Below, piece by piece: positions 24,202 through 32,385 of a DNA stretch of 42,793 nucleotides. A model generated the notes under the pieces. The model had not been told where the DNA came from. It ran no database searches and saw only the letters and a program-made list of their open reading frames with translations. Every line of letters starts with the position of its first letter. Within the stretch, counting starts at the first letter, position 1. Position numbers and translations under genes: made by a program. The stretch covers positions 1 to 42,793 of the forward strand of contig JAICWL010000021.1 of the NCBI GenBank assembly GCA_025934835.1, written 5' to 3'. The stretch is from Fimbriimonadaceae bacterium (lineage in GTDB: Bacteria > Armatimonadota > Fimbriimonadia > Fimbriimonadales > Fimbriimonadaceae).

Positions 24202-26778
24202 ATGGTTCGCACCGGCGCAGATCTCTTCGCAAAGGCATTCGATGCAAGCCCGCTAGCAATGGCGCTGGTGGATGCGCGCGGCGTCGTGATCCGCGTCAAC
24301 CCCTCATTCGCGAGAGCTGTCGGATGTGCCGCCGCCGAACTGGTCCGCGCGAACCTTAGCGACTACTTCGTCGATCGCCAGGGAAACGGCTCGTGGCTGC
24401 GAACCGGCGAGGATGGTGAGCGCCTCGTGCTTTCGGTAGACGCCGAGCCGCTGGATTCGGATCCGGATGGCGTTTATCTGGCCACGCTCGGCATCTATCC
24501 TCAGGCCATTGGGTCGATCAATGAGCACTCGATGTCGCTCGCGCTAGAGGCGAGCAAGACCGGGTTATGGACGAGGGATCTGCGCAGCGGTCAAATCCAG
24601 TGGTCGGCCGAGCTCACCGAGATGTTCGGATTCGCGCCCGGTGCCTTCGACGGCACGCTTGGCTCGTACATGGATCTCGTCCTCGAGGAGTACCGTCCGA
24701 CCCTTCGCCAGGCCGTGAACGAGTGCATCGTCAACCACTCCGATTACGAGGTCGAATTCCGCTTTCGCAGGCTCGATGGAGCAATCCGGTGGATGAACGC
24801 CAGGGGGCGTGCGATATACGACGAAGACGACCGGCCCGTCATGCTGGTCGGCGCGGGCATCGACACCACCGAGAGGAGGCAGACCGAAGAAGCGTTGAGC
24901 CGCAGCGAGCAGCGCAACAAGCTGTTTTTCGGCATGTCCGCAGTCGGTGCGGCGCTCGTCGAGGTCAATGGCCGTCAATTTGTGGAGGTTAACGACAAGC
25001 TTTGCTCCATAACCGGCTATTCCCGCAAGGAGCTCGTGGGGATGACGATCGACCAGCTCACCCATCCGGAAGATCTCGAATCCGACAAGGAGCGCTACGC
25101 CAACCTCGTCAAGGGCGGCGTCTCAACGGCTTCGGCCGTCAAGCGGTACGTGCGAAAGGACGGCCAGGTCGTGTGGGTCCAGGTCGATCTCACTGTGCTC
25201 CGGTCGGAAAACGGTGAACCGGATATGACCGTCGGGCTGATTCAGGACGTGACTGTCCGCAAAGCGAGCGAGGACGCGTTGCGGGACAGCGAGAACCGCC
25301 TGAAGCTGGCCCTGAAGGCCGCGAAACTCGGAATATGGGACGTCGATGTGGCGACCGGCAAGGTTCACCAGTCCCCCGAAATGGCTCGGATGACGGGCAC
25401 GGAATTGAGCGGGCCCGAGTCGCGCCTGGAAGATTGGCGAAGGAGCATCGAACCGCAAGATTGGGCGGTCATGTGGCGCGACTTCGAATCGGCGCTCCAT
25501 CAGGGCGAGGAGTTCTCGGGCGAGTGCCGGGTTCTGCAACCAGACGGCTCCTATCGCTGGCTCGCGCCCCGGGCTATCGTGGTTCGAGACGAGCAAAATC
25601 AGCCGACCCGAGTCGTCGGAGTCGCCAAAGATATCACCGAAATCAGGCACTCCGAAAAAGCGCTGATCGACGCCGAAGAAAGGCTTCGGCTCGCCGTCAA
25701 AGCCGCGGGTCTCGGAATTTGGCAATGGGACTTGCGCTCGGGCGATTTGAACTGGAGCGAGCAGGTCCGTATCCAGTTCGACGTAGACCCCCAGACCCCG
25801 CTGAACTACACGCTCTTCGAAAGCCGAGTTGCGCCCGAAGACCGCGAGCGACTGACGCGGGCGATCGAAGTTTCGATCCGTGACAGCGCCGAGCTGATGA
25901 TCGACTTTAGAACCGTCGTACGCGACGGCTCGGAGCGCTGGATCGCGTTCATGGGCCATGTTTTCCGCGGCCCGGACGGCAAGCCGGCGACTTTCATCGG
26001 CATGACTCAGGACATCACCCACCGCAAGGAATCTGAAGAAGTGGCCTTCCGGATGAACGCGATTCTCGAGCAACGTGTGCAAGAGCGCACCGAAGAGCTC
26101 GAAGCGGCGAATCGTGAGCTCGAAGGCTTCACCTATACGGTTTCGCACGACCTTCGCGCGCCGCTGCGGGCAATTATGTCGACCAGCCGCATCCTGCTCG
26201 AAGAGCACGCGGAAAGCTTGAGCTCGGAAGCCACGGGTGAGCTGGAGAGACAGTCGGCAGCCGCGAAGCGTTTGGGCGATCTGATCGACGACCTGCTGAA
26301 GCTGGCGAGGCTTGCCCGACAGCCCCTCGTCCGCGAGTCGGTCGATATTTCCGAGCTCGCCGTGGAAGTAGTGGCCGACGCGCCGGGGCCGAAAGCTCAG
26401 GTCTCAATTGAGCCTGGGATCATCGAATCGGCCGATCCGAAGCTCGTGAAGCTCCTTTTGCAGAACCTGATCGAGAACGCGTACAAGTTTGCAATGGACC
26501 GCGAACGGCCGGAAATCGAGATCGGCAGAAACGAAGAGGACGAGATCTTCGTTCGGGACCACGGAATCGGATTCGACGAGCAGTACGCCGAGCGGATATT
26601 CCTGCCTTTCGAGCGGCTGCACAGGGAGACCGATTATCCGGGGACCGGCATCGGGCTCGCAAACGTGCGCCGAATCGTGGATCGGCACGGAGGTACGGTG
26701 CGCGCGACGGCTGAGCCCGGCAAGGGAGCGACATTCTTTTTCCGCCTCAATCCGGCCGAGCGGCCAAATCGCTCGTAG
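24202..26778 (+). CDS. Orphan cytosolic sensor histidine kinase with five PAS domains
   Basis: The product has no membrane segment, so it senses an internal signal. Five PAS domains run in series (about residues 5-100, 105-240, 245-370, 375-500 and 505-625), several with PAC tails such as GIDTTERRQTEEAL, GVAKDITEIRHSEKAL and GMTQDITHRKESEE. A coiled linker (QRVQERTEELEAANRELEG) leads to the HisKA box TVSHDLRAPLRA, with the phospho-acceptor near H649. The ATPase domain has the N box NLIENAYKFA, then VRDHGIGFDEQYAERIFLPFERLH and GTGIGLANVRRIVDRHGG, a phytochrome-kinase-like ending. No response regulator is adjacent. ATG 24202 has a purine-rich GGAATTCCAGG upstream. TTG 24157 would add 15 residues. 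Confidence 0.93.
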   Translation: MVRTGADLFAKAFDASPLAMALVDARGVVIRVNPSFARAVGCAAAELVRANLSDYFVDRQGNGSWLRTGEDGERLVLSVDAEPLDSDPDGVYLATLGIYPQAIGSINEHSMSLALEASKTGLWTRDLRSGQIQWSAELTEMFGFAPGAFDGTLGSYMDLVLEEYRPTLRQAVNECIVNHSDYEVEFRFRRLDGAIRWMNARGRAIYDEDDRPVMLVGAGIDTTERRQTEEALSRSEQRNKLFFGMSAVGAALVEVNGRQFVEVNDKLCSITGYSRKELVGMTIDQLTHPEDLESDKERYANLVKGGVSTASAVKRYVRKDGQVVWVQVDLTVLRSENGEPDMTVGLIQDVTVRKASEDALRDSENRLKLALKAAKLGIWDVDVATGKVHQSPEMARMTGTELSGPESRLEDWRRSIEPQDWAVMWRDFESALHQGEEFSGECRVLQPDGSYRWLAPRAIVVRDEQNQPTRVVGVAKDITEIRHSEKALIDAEERLRLAVKAAGLGIWQWDLRSGDLNWSEQVRIQFDVDPQTPLNYTLFESRVAPEDRERLTRAIEVSIRDSAELMIDFRTVVRDGSERWIAFMGHVFRGPDGKPATFIGMTQDITHRKESEEVAFRMNAILEQRVQERTEELEAANRELEGFTYTVSHDLRAPLRAIMSTSRILLEEHAESLSSEATGELERQSAAAKRLGDLIDDLLKLARLARQPLVRESVDISELAVEVVADAPGPKAQVSIEPGIIESADPKLVKLLLQNLIENAYKFAMDRERPEIEIGRNEEDEIFVRDHGIGFDEQYAERIFLPFERLHRETDYPGTGIGLANVRRIVDRHGGTVRATAEPGKGATFFFRLNPAERPNRS

Positions 26779-26795
26779 GCGGGTAGCCTTCAGGC

Positions 26796-27932
26796 GTGGT
26801 TCGACTCGGAATCGTCGGTTTGGGGAACATGGGGTCGTCGCATGCGGCATCGATGCACCGCATCCGGGACTGCGAACTGTCCGCTGTATGCGACATTGTT
26901 CCGTCGAAGCTCGATCGCTACCCCGACCTTCAAAAGTTCGAGGACAGCGCGGAGATGATCCGCTCGGGCGTCGTAGACGCGGTTCTGATCGCCACTCCGC
27001 ATTACGACCACACGACGATCGGTATCGACGCGATGCAGAACGGCCTGCACGTGCTGGTCGAGAAGCCGATTTCCGTCCATAAGGCCGATTGCCGGCGGCT
27101 GATCGCCGCGCACAGCGACCCGAAAATCGTTTTCGCCGCGATGTTCAACCAACGAACGGACCCCCACTATAAACGCCTACGAAAGCTCGTGCAGTCGGGC
27201 GAGCTGGGGGAGATTCGGCGCACGAACTGGATCGCAACGCAATGGCTCAGGACCGAAGCATACTACGCATCCGGCGGCTGGAGGGCCACGTGGCGCGGGG
27301 AAGGCGGCGGTGTGCTGATGAATCAGTGCCCGCACAATCTCGACCTATTCCAGTGGATCTGCGGGATGCCAATCTCGGTGCGAGCCTTTTGCTCGTTCGG
27401 CAAATATCACTCGATCGAAGTCGAGGACGAAGTCACGGCGTACCTCGAGTATCCCAACGGCGCGACGGGCGTTTTCGTAACGACGACGGCCGAGGGTCCA
27501 GGCACGAACAGACTCGAGATTGCCGGCGACCGCGGCAAGGTCGTGTACGAAGACGGAAAGATCCGGTTCACGCGCACGGAGCGCTCGGTGAAGGACGTCG
27601 TCGATTCATCACCCGATTCGTTTCCCAGCCTCGAGGTGTGGGATTGCGAGCTGCCCGTGCAAGGATGGGGCGGACAGCACCAGGAGATCGTCCAGAACTT
27701 CGTGGATGCCATCGAGCGCGGCGAACCGCTCGTCGCTCCTGCCGAAGAAGGGATTCGGTCGGTTGAACTGGCGAATTCCATGCTGTACTCGACCTTTACG
27801 AATTCAACGGTGAACCTCCCTCTTGACGAAAACGCTTACGAAGCCGTTTTGAAGCAAAAAATCGCCGAATCGAACGTTCAAAAGACGGTGCGGGAGCAGG
27901 CGCCGGTCGATCTTGCCAATTCATTTAAGTAA
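26796..27932 (+). CDS. Gfo/Idh/MocA family NAD(P)-dependent oxidoreductase
   Basis: The 378-residue product starts with a Rossmann fold (VRLGIVGLGNMGSSHAASM) and has the family catalytic lysine in VEKPIS (K90). The C-terminal beta-sheet substrate domain includes GGWRATWRGEGGGVLMNQCPHNLDLFQWICG, with the conserved N..H.LD pattern of sugar dehydrogenases in this family. It probably oxidises or reduces a sugar or cyclitol; the substrate cannot be told from sequence. The start is GTG at 26796, 17 bases after the kinase stop, and it matches the start of the Rossmann strand. It could be read through from the kinase gene. A structured intergenic RNA follows its stop codon. Confidence 0.93.
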   Translation: MVRLGIVGLGNMGSSHAASMHRIRDCELSAVCDIVPSKLDRYPDLQKFEDSAEMIRSGVVDAVLIATPHYDHTTIGIDAMQNGLHVLVEKPISVHKADCRRLIAAHSDPKIVFAAMFNQRTDPHYKRLRKLVQSGELGEIRRTNWIATQWLRTEAYYASGGWRATWRGEGGGVLMNQCPHNLDLFQWICGMPISVRAFCSFGKYHSIEVEDEVTAYLEYPNGATGVFVTTTAEGPGTNRLEIAGDRGKVVYEDGKIRFTRTERSVKDVVDSSPDSFPSLEVWDCELPVQGWGGQHQEIVQNFVDAIERGEPLVAPAEEGIRSVELANSMLYSTFTNSTVNLPLDENAYEAVLKQKIAESNVQKTVREQAPVDLANSFK

Positions 27933-27952
27933 TGTACATGACCCTAGAATAA

Positions 27953-28092
27953 ATTGCCACTTTTGGCGCAACGAGGCATGGGCCGGCGGCCCACGTCGTC
28001 ATGAATGGCAGACCGCCGCAAAGACGGCGGCGCCATCATCCAGCAATCTCATATCGGCCCGCGTGAGTCCCCAGACCCGCGGGCCGCTTTTT
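27953..28092 (+). ncRNA. Candidate structured RNA or riboswitch-like leader
   Basis: This 140-base intergenic stretch folds almost completely into consecutive hairpins on the + strand. A small GCCA-cttt-TGGC stem lies near 27956-27967. P2 at 27971-27999 pairs ACGA with TCGT and TGGGCC with GGCCCA around GGC. P3 at 28005-28036 pairs ATGGC with GCCAT and CCGCCG with CGGCGG around a CAAAGA loop. The last element is an intrinsic terminator (28055-28092). I do not recognise a known riboswitch class. It could be a ligand- or protein-controlled leader of the methyltransferase gene, an independent small RNA, or the 3' UTR of the oxidoreductase gene. No convincing promoter was found; TAGAAT near 27946-27951 is a weak -10 candidate. 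Confidence 0.4.
28055..28092 (+). terminator. Strong rho-independent terminator
   Basis: A perfect 9-bp stem, CGGCCCGCG (28055-28063) with CGCGGGCCG (28078-28086), has a 14-base loop and is followed by C and TTTTT (28088-28092). It lies 28 bases before the methyltransferase start. It either ends the oxidoreductase transcript or acts as the expression platform of a conditional leader. Confidence 0.88.
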
Positions 28093-28096
28093 CATG

Positions 28097-28119
28097 CCGA
28101 GCCTCGAAGGTAGGCTCGG
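28097..28119 (+). promoter_or_regulatory. Hairpin presenting the methyltransferase ribosome-binding site
   Basis: CCGAGCC (28097-28103) and GGCTCGG (28113-28119) form a perfect 7-bp stem whose 9-base loop TCGAAGGTA holds the Shine-Dalgarno GAAGG. The start codon ATG follows the stem directly at 28120. The arrangement could gate translation initiation. Confidence 0.5.
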
Positions 28120-28905
28120 ATGATGCAATCCCAGCACTTGAAGGCTCGCGAGCAATTCAGCCCTTCCGCCGAGGACTATGCTCGCAGCGCCGGGCACAGC
28201 GATCCCGAGGCGATGGCCGAAATGGTACGCCTCGCATCGCCGAAGCCGGGAGATCGGGCCCTAGACATCGCAACCGGGCCGGGAAACGTCGCTTTGGCAC
28301 TCGCGCCCCATGTAGCGGAGTCGTTTGCGCTCGACCTTACGCCTTCAATGCTGGAGCAGGCCCAACGGCGCGCCAAGGAGATCGGGGTAACGAACCTCGT
28401 TACCGTCGAAGGCGCAGCGGAGGAACTGCCATTCCCCGATCGTCGGTTTGAAATCGTGGTCACCAGGCTCGCTCCTCACCACTTCGCGAACATCCGCCTC
28501 GCACTGAGCGAGATGGCGCGAGTCGCCGCAAGTGGAGCGCGGATCGTCGTCTCCGACACGACGGTTCCCGAGTCGGACGAGCTGGACCGAGAGATCAACG
28601 AAGTCGAGAGGCTGCGAGATTCGTCACACGTCCGCAATTACCGGCCAAGCGAATGGGTTGCCATGCTTGGGGCAGCCGGGCTCACGATCATGGCGACTCA
28701 TTTGGGGCTCTACGACGGCGGCAGAAGAATGGATTTCGACGAATGGGTCCTCCGCAGCCGCACCCCCGCAAGCGCTGTGGAAGAGCTCCGCTCCCGCTTC
28801 CGAAACGCCTCGCCTGCCCTCACCGAGGCTCTCAGCATCTCGTGCAGCGGAGACGAAATCTCGTTCGTGCTCCCTCGCGTCAACGTGCTGGCGACCAAGC
28901 CCTAA
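28120..28905 (+). CDS. Class I SAM-dependent methyltransferase (UbiE/Methyltransf_11-like)
   Basis: The 261-residue product has the SAM-binding motif I ALDIATGPGNVALAL (D49, GPG at 53-55), the motif II acidic residue in SFALDLTPSMLEQA, and motif IV/V regions EGAAEELPFPDRRFEIVVTRLAPHHF and EMARVAASGARIVVSDTTVPE. It therefore methylates a small molecule or lipid-like acceptor; the target is not predictable from sequence. It starts at ATG 28120 or 28123. Its Shine-Dalgarno lies in a hairpin loop, and a terminator stands just upstream, so its expression may be conditional. Its stop codon overlaps that of the convergent isomerase gene (bases 28902-28905). Confidence 0.88.
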   Translation: MMQSQHLKAREQFSPSAEDYARSAGHSDPEAMAEMVRLASPKPGDRALDIATGPGNVALALAPHVAESFALDLTPSMLEQAQRRAKEIGVTNLVTVEGAAEELPFPDRRFEIVVTRLAPHHFANIRLALSEMARVAASGARIVVSDTTVPESDELDREINEVERLRDSSHVRNYRPSEWVAMLGAAGLTIMATHLGLYDGGRRMDFDEWVLRSRTPASAVEELRSRFRNASPALTEALSISCSGDEISFVLPRVNVLATKP

Positions 28906-29864
28906 ATGATGCCGCTTCGTAGCAGGTCCTTCAGCACCAGCAGGCCCACGAGCCGGTCCCGATCCAAAACCGGTATCTCACCGATCTTGACGGGAAAGTT
29001 CTGAAACGCTTCGAGCGCATCGGCAGCCATCAGGCTCGGTTCGATCGTGGCCGGGCTCGGGTTCAAAATCTCGCCTGCCCGACTGTCCAACACAGCGCCG
29101 GAGGCCAGCATATGCCGCCTAAGGTCTCCTTCGCTGATAATGCCTTCCAGGCGTCCTTCGTCGTCCACCACGCAAGCGGCCCCGACGTGCTGTTGGGTCA
29201 TCCTCACGATCACATCCCGCACCGACGAGCTGGAACGCACGACAGCAAGCTCGTCTAATGGCCTCATAACATCGGACACATGCAACAGCAGCCGCTTGCC
29301 CAACGAACCGCGGGGGTGAAACCGGGCGAAGTCTGCCTTGCTGAAGCCGCGCCGCTCCATCACGGCCACTGCGAGCGCGTCGCTTAGCGCCAGCATCACA
29401 GTGGTGCTGGTCGTTGGGGCCAGGTTGTGCGGGCAGGCTTCTTCGGTCACGAATGTATTGAGCACGAGGTCGGCCGCGCGTCCGCCAGTGCTATCGGAGC
29501 GCGCCGATATCAGAACGGTTTTTGCCTCAGCGGCGCGAAGCGACGGAAACAGACGAACGATCTCCTCTGTTTCGCCGCTATGGCTATAAAGCAGCACGAC
29601 GTCGGCGCTCGTCACGGCGCCCAGATCTCCGTGCACGGCCTCGGCCGCATGCAAAAACAGCGCCGGCGTTCCAGTGCTGCTCAACGTCCCCGCGGTCTTT
29701 CGGGCGATGTGGCCGGATTTGCCGACGCCGCAGGTTATCACGCGCCCCGTGCATTTCAACACCCAGTCCACGGCGGTATCAAACGCCTCATCGAGCCCAT
29801 CGGCGCAGCGCGATAAAGCGTCAGCCTCCTGCCGCAGGACTCTTCTGCCCGATTCCAGGCTCAT
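28902..29864 (-). CDS. kdsD: KpsF/GutQ family arabinose-5-phosphate isomerase
   Basis: The 320-residue product interconverts ribulose-5-phosphate and arabinose-5-phosphate, the first step toward Kdo of lipopolysaccharide. The SIS domain has ITCGVGKSGHIARKTAGTLSSTGTPALFLHAAEAVHGDLG, YSHSGETEEIVRL and the conserved ACPHNLAPTTSTTVMLALSDALA. Next come FHPRGSLGKRLL and two CBS domains (MRPLDELAVV... and GEILNPSPATIEPS...). This is the standard full-length layout. ATG 29864 overlaps the arginase stop as ATGA, fixing the start; an in-frame extension of 15 residues is not needed. Its presence argues for a diderm LPS-type envelope. Coupling to arginase is metabolically odd. Confidence 0.93.
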   Translation of the reverse strand: MSLESGRRVLRQEADALSRCADGLDEAFDTAVDWVLKCTGRVITCGVGKSGHIARKTAGTLSSTGTPALFLHAAEAVHGDLGAVTSADVVLLYSHSGETEEIVRLFPSLRAAEAKTVLISARSDSTGGRAADLVLNTFVTEEACPHNLAPTTSTTVMLALSDALAVAVMERRGFSKADFARFHPRGSLGKRLLLHVSDVMRPLDELAVVRSSSSVRDVIVRMTQQHVGAACVVDDEGRLEGIISEGDLRRHMLASGAVLDSRAGEILNPSPATIEPSLMAADALEAFQNFPVKIGEIPVLDRDRLVGLLVLKDLLRSGII

Positions 29865-30799
29865 GTCCTCGGCCCCAAAATCGTCTTCCCTAGGAGCGAA
29901 GCGAGCCACTCGACCGCCATCTTGGCGGTCTCATTGAGGTTGTCGACGAGCGGATTGACCTCGACCAGGTCCACCCCGGCGAGCGAATAGGCGCAGCCGA
30001 CCGCCGCAAATTCCTCGAAGATCAACTCGGCGCAAAGGTGGGCTTCGCGGTAAGTCAATCCGCCTCGAACCGCCGTTCCGGTTCCAGGCGCCAGGATCGG
30101 GTCCAGGGCGTCGACGTCGAAGGAGATCCACACTTGCCTCGCTCCCACCTGCTTCAGCCAGCTGTCGAGCTGCCTGACGGTGGCCTCGACTCCGCGGCGG
30201 TCGATCTCATGCATCGTGATCGCGAGCCCGTCGAGCCGGGGCCGTTCCTGCGGGTCTACGTCTCGCAAGCCATACCAGGCGACATGGTCGGCCCGCAGCC
30301 GTGTCGGGCCCAGCGCTCGAAGCAGCCGCTGCCAGTCCTGATCTTTCGCGCCGTCCGCCTCGCTCTTCATGCCGCAGAGCGCCGCAAGCGGCATCCCGTG
30401 AACGTTGCCGGAGGTGCTGCTGCCCGGAGTGTTGATATCCGCGTGGGCGTCGATCCAAAGCACCGCGAGATCATCCCCGAAGGCGTTAAGTGCGGCGCTG
30501 ATCCCGCCGACCGCGAGCGTGTGCTCCCCACCGACCACGAGCGGCATCGCGCCTCGGGCCAGCGAGGCCTCAACCGCCTCTCTCAGCTTTGCGACCATCC
30601 TCAGTAGCGGTTCGAAGTGCCGAAGCCCCTTCCCTTCCGAGTCGCACTGCTTGGGCGCGAGGTCCCCCATATCCGTCGTTGCGACCCCAAGTTCGGTCAG
30701 CGTTTCCTGCAGGCCGGCGAGTCGCACGGCCGCGGGGCCCAAACGGCTTCCGACGCTTTGACCACATAGATCGAAGGGCGCCCCGATGATGTCGACCAC
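29861..30799 (-). CDS. rocF: Arginase
   Basis: This enzyme hydrolyses arginine to ornithine and urea using two manganese ions. All ligand motifs are present: GGEH (H93), DAHAD (D117, H119, D121) and SFDVDALDP (D228, D230). GNVHGMPLA, typical of true arginases, follows the second motif. At about 312 residues it is of normal size. The start is placed at GTG 30799, giving MVDIIGAPFD, the usual arginase N-terminus. TTG 30823, with GGAA eight bases upstream, is a credible alternative; an extension to 30883 would run into the divergent pdxT gene. Its stop overlaps the isomerase start (ATGA), so the two are co-translated. Agmatinase or formimidoylglutamase activity is less likely given the HGMPLA segment. 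Confidence 0.92.
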   Translation of the reverse strand: MVDIIGAPFDLCGQSVGSRLGPAAVRLAGLQETLTELGVATTDMGDLAPKQCDSEGKGLRHFEPLLRMVAKLREAVEASLARGAMPLVVGGEHTLAVGGISAALNAFGDDLAVLWIDAHADINTPGSSTSGNVHGMPLAALCGMKSEADGAKDQDWQRLLRALGPTRLRADHVAWYGLRDVDPQERPRLDGLAITMHEIDRRGVEATVRQLDSWLKQVGARQVWISFDVDALDPILAPGTGTAVRGGLTYREAHLCAELIFEEFAAVGCAYSLAGVDLVEVNPLVDNLNETAKMAVEWLASLLGKTILGPRT

Positions 30800-30838
30800 G
30801 GCAGTTGATTCTACTGTAACCAAAGTAAAATTCCGGCC

Positions 30839-31429
30839 ATGAGGGTCGGTGTCACCGCTGTCCAGGGAGACTACGAGAAACACACCGAGGCGCTCCGCGA
30901 TGCTTCGGCCGGCCCGCTAGACGTCGTCGAGGTACGCACGGCGGACGACCTGCGCGGCGTCGAGCGCCTCATCGTACCGGGCGGCGAAAGCACCACCGTC
31001 GGGCTCCTCATGCAACGGTTCGGGCTGGGCGACGCCCTAAAGGTGGCGGCCGCAGAAGGCATGCCGATCTGGGGCACCTGCATGGGCATGATTATCATGG
31101 CCAAGCGGATCAACGACCGGCCGGGCCAATTCACTTTGGACCTGCTGGACATCGATGTGGAGCGCAACGCTTTCGGTGCGCAGGTGCACAGTTTCGAGGA
31201 TGCCGTGCATATCGGCCCGTTGGGGGAGAACATCCTGGGCGTGTTTATCCGTGCGCCGATCGTGACCCGAATGGGCCCCGATGTGCAGCCGATTGCGCGG
31301 TATCGAGAAAAGGTCGTCGCTGTGCGCCAAGGCAACGTGGTTGGAACTTCGTTTCATCCCGAGCTGACGGGGGACTCGCGAATGCACCGCTGGTTCTTGG
31401 AGCTTCCTAGCCACTACCGACCGAGATGA
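30839..31429 (+). CDS. pdxT: Pyridoxal 5'-phosphate synthase glutaminase subunit
   Basis: The 196-residue product is the class I glutaminase that feeds ammonia to PdxS in the deoxyxylulose-independent vitamin B6 pathway. It opens with MRVGVTAVQGDYEKH, then PGGESTT (residues 48-53), the nucleophile elbow GTCMGM with C81, and the catalytic His-Glu in HPELTGD (H173, E175). It is full length. pdxS is not in the window, although the two are usually adjacent, so the partner must be encoded elsewhere. The gene is divergent from arginase with only about 39 bases between starts, and its 3' end overlaps the convergent dehydrogenase gene by 16 bases. Confidence 0.95.
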   Translation: MRVGVTAVQGDYEKHTEALRDASAGPLDVVEVRTADDLRGVERLIVPGGESTTVGLLMQRFGLGDALKVAAAEGMPIWGTCMGMIIMAKRINDRPGQFTLDLLDIDVERNAFGAQVHSFEDAVHIGPLGENILGVFIRAPIVTRMGPDVQPIARYREKVVAVRQGNVVGTSFHPELTGDSRMHRWFLELPSHYRPR

Positions 31430-32385
31430 GCCTCTAGGGCGGCCGGATTCACGACGTTTCGCGGCGCGCCGAAGACGAGGTACTGAACCAGGTTCTCTGC
31501 CGCGTAAACGGCCGTTTGGCTCCGCGTCTCGTCCGATGCCGACCCGATGTGCGGAAGCAGCACGGTGTTTGGCAGCGACATGAATGGCGAACTCGGCGGC
31601 AACGGCTCGTGAACGAATACGTCCAGCCCGGCGCCGCGTATGACGCCGGTTCGCAGCGCCTCGGCAAGCTCATCTTCAACGACAATCGCGCCGCGGGCGA
31701 TATTGACGATGATCGCCGTCGGCTTCATTATGTGGAGCTCTCGTCGGCCGATGAGGCCGCGCGTTTCGGACCCGAGCGGGGCCGTGATACAAACGAAGTC
31801 GCTCGTGATCAACAGTTCGTCCAGGTCCACTTTCTTCGCCCCGGTGCTCGCCTCCACGTCCGGCCTGTGCCTGGGCGAATAGTACAGGACGCGCATGTCG
31901 AAACCCAGGGCGCCGCGCCGAGCGACCCCCGAGCCGATATGTCCCAATCCGATAATTCCCAGGACTTTGCCGTGCACGTCGACGCCGTTATGCTCTCGGT
32001 GCTCATTGCCGGTCCAGTGACCCGAGCGCACAAGCGCATCGAGCTCGGCGACACGACGGGCTGTTGCGAGGATAAGGGCAAACGCCAGGTCGGCGGTTGT
32101 TTCGGCCAGTGGCGCCGAAGAGTTCATTACAACGATGCCCCGACGCGTAATGTCTTCGAGGTCCAAGTGGTCGTATCCGGCCGAAGGCGTAGAAATCGCG
32201 CGCAGGCTGGGTGCTGCTTGGAGCAGTTCCTTCGAGATCCTGCCGCCCAGGTGGCCCACAGCGTCTCGCATCGCCTCGATCCGATCTTCTTCCGTCTCGA
32301 ACGGTCCAAGCACCTCGAAGTGCTCGCCCAGAACGTTGCGTGCCTCTTCCGGCAGGTCGTACCCAAGCACGACCCGTGGCTTCAA
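31414..32385 (-). CDS. D-isomer-specific 2-hydroxyacid dehydrogenase
   Basis: The product, about 323 residues, is an NAD(P)-dependent enzyme of the glyoxylate/hydroxypyruvate reductase or phosphoglycerate dehydrogenase group. It has the split substrate domain, the Rossmann motif GKVLGIIGLGHIGSGVARR, and the catalytic Arg, Glu and His regions VNIARGAIVVEDELAEAL, AGLDVFVHEPLP and LLPHIGSASDETR. No ACT domain is present, so it is not a long-form SerA; glyoxylate reductase is a fair guess. The start is placed at TTG 32385, overlapping the upstream TGA as TTGA and giving MKPRVVLGYDLPEE. A longer reading from 32427 would overlap the hydrolase further. It is probably co-expressed with the dienelactone hydrolase. 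Confidence 0.9.
   Translation of the reverse strand: MKPRVVLGYDLPEEARNVLGEHFEVLGPFETEEDRIEAMRDAVGHLGGRISKELLQAAPSLRAISTPSAGYDHLDLEDITRRGIVVMNSSAPLAETTADLAFALILATARRVAELDALVRSGHWTGNEHREHNGVDVHGKVLGIIGLGHIGSGVARRGALGFDMRVLYYSPRHRPDVEASTGAKKVDLDELLITSDFVCITAPLGSETRGLIGRRELHIMKPTAIIVNIARGAIVVEDELAEALRTGVIRGAGLDVFVHEPLPPSSPFMSLPNTVLLPHIGSASDETRSQTAVYAAENLVQYLVFGAPRNVVNPAALEAHLGR

Noticed and set aside
28005-28036. CGCAAAG in P3 as a hint of a cyclic-di-GMP (GEMM) riboswitch
   Set aside because: In GEMM the GCAAAG lies in a junction between two stems with a tetraloop-receptor pair. Here it is in an apical loop and the other conserved parts are absent.
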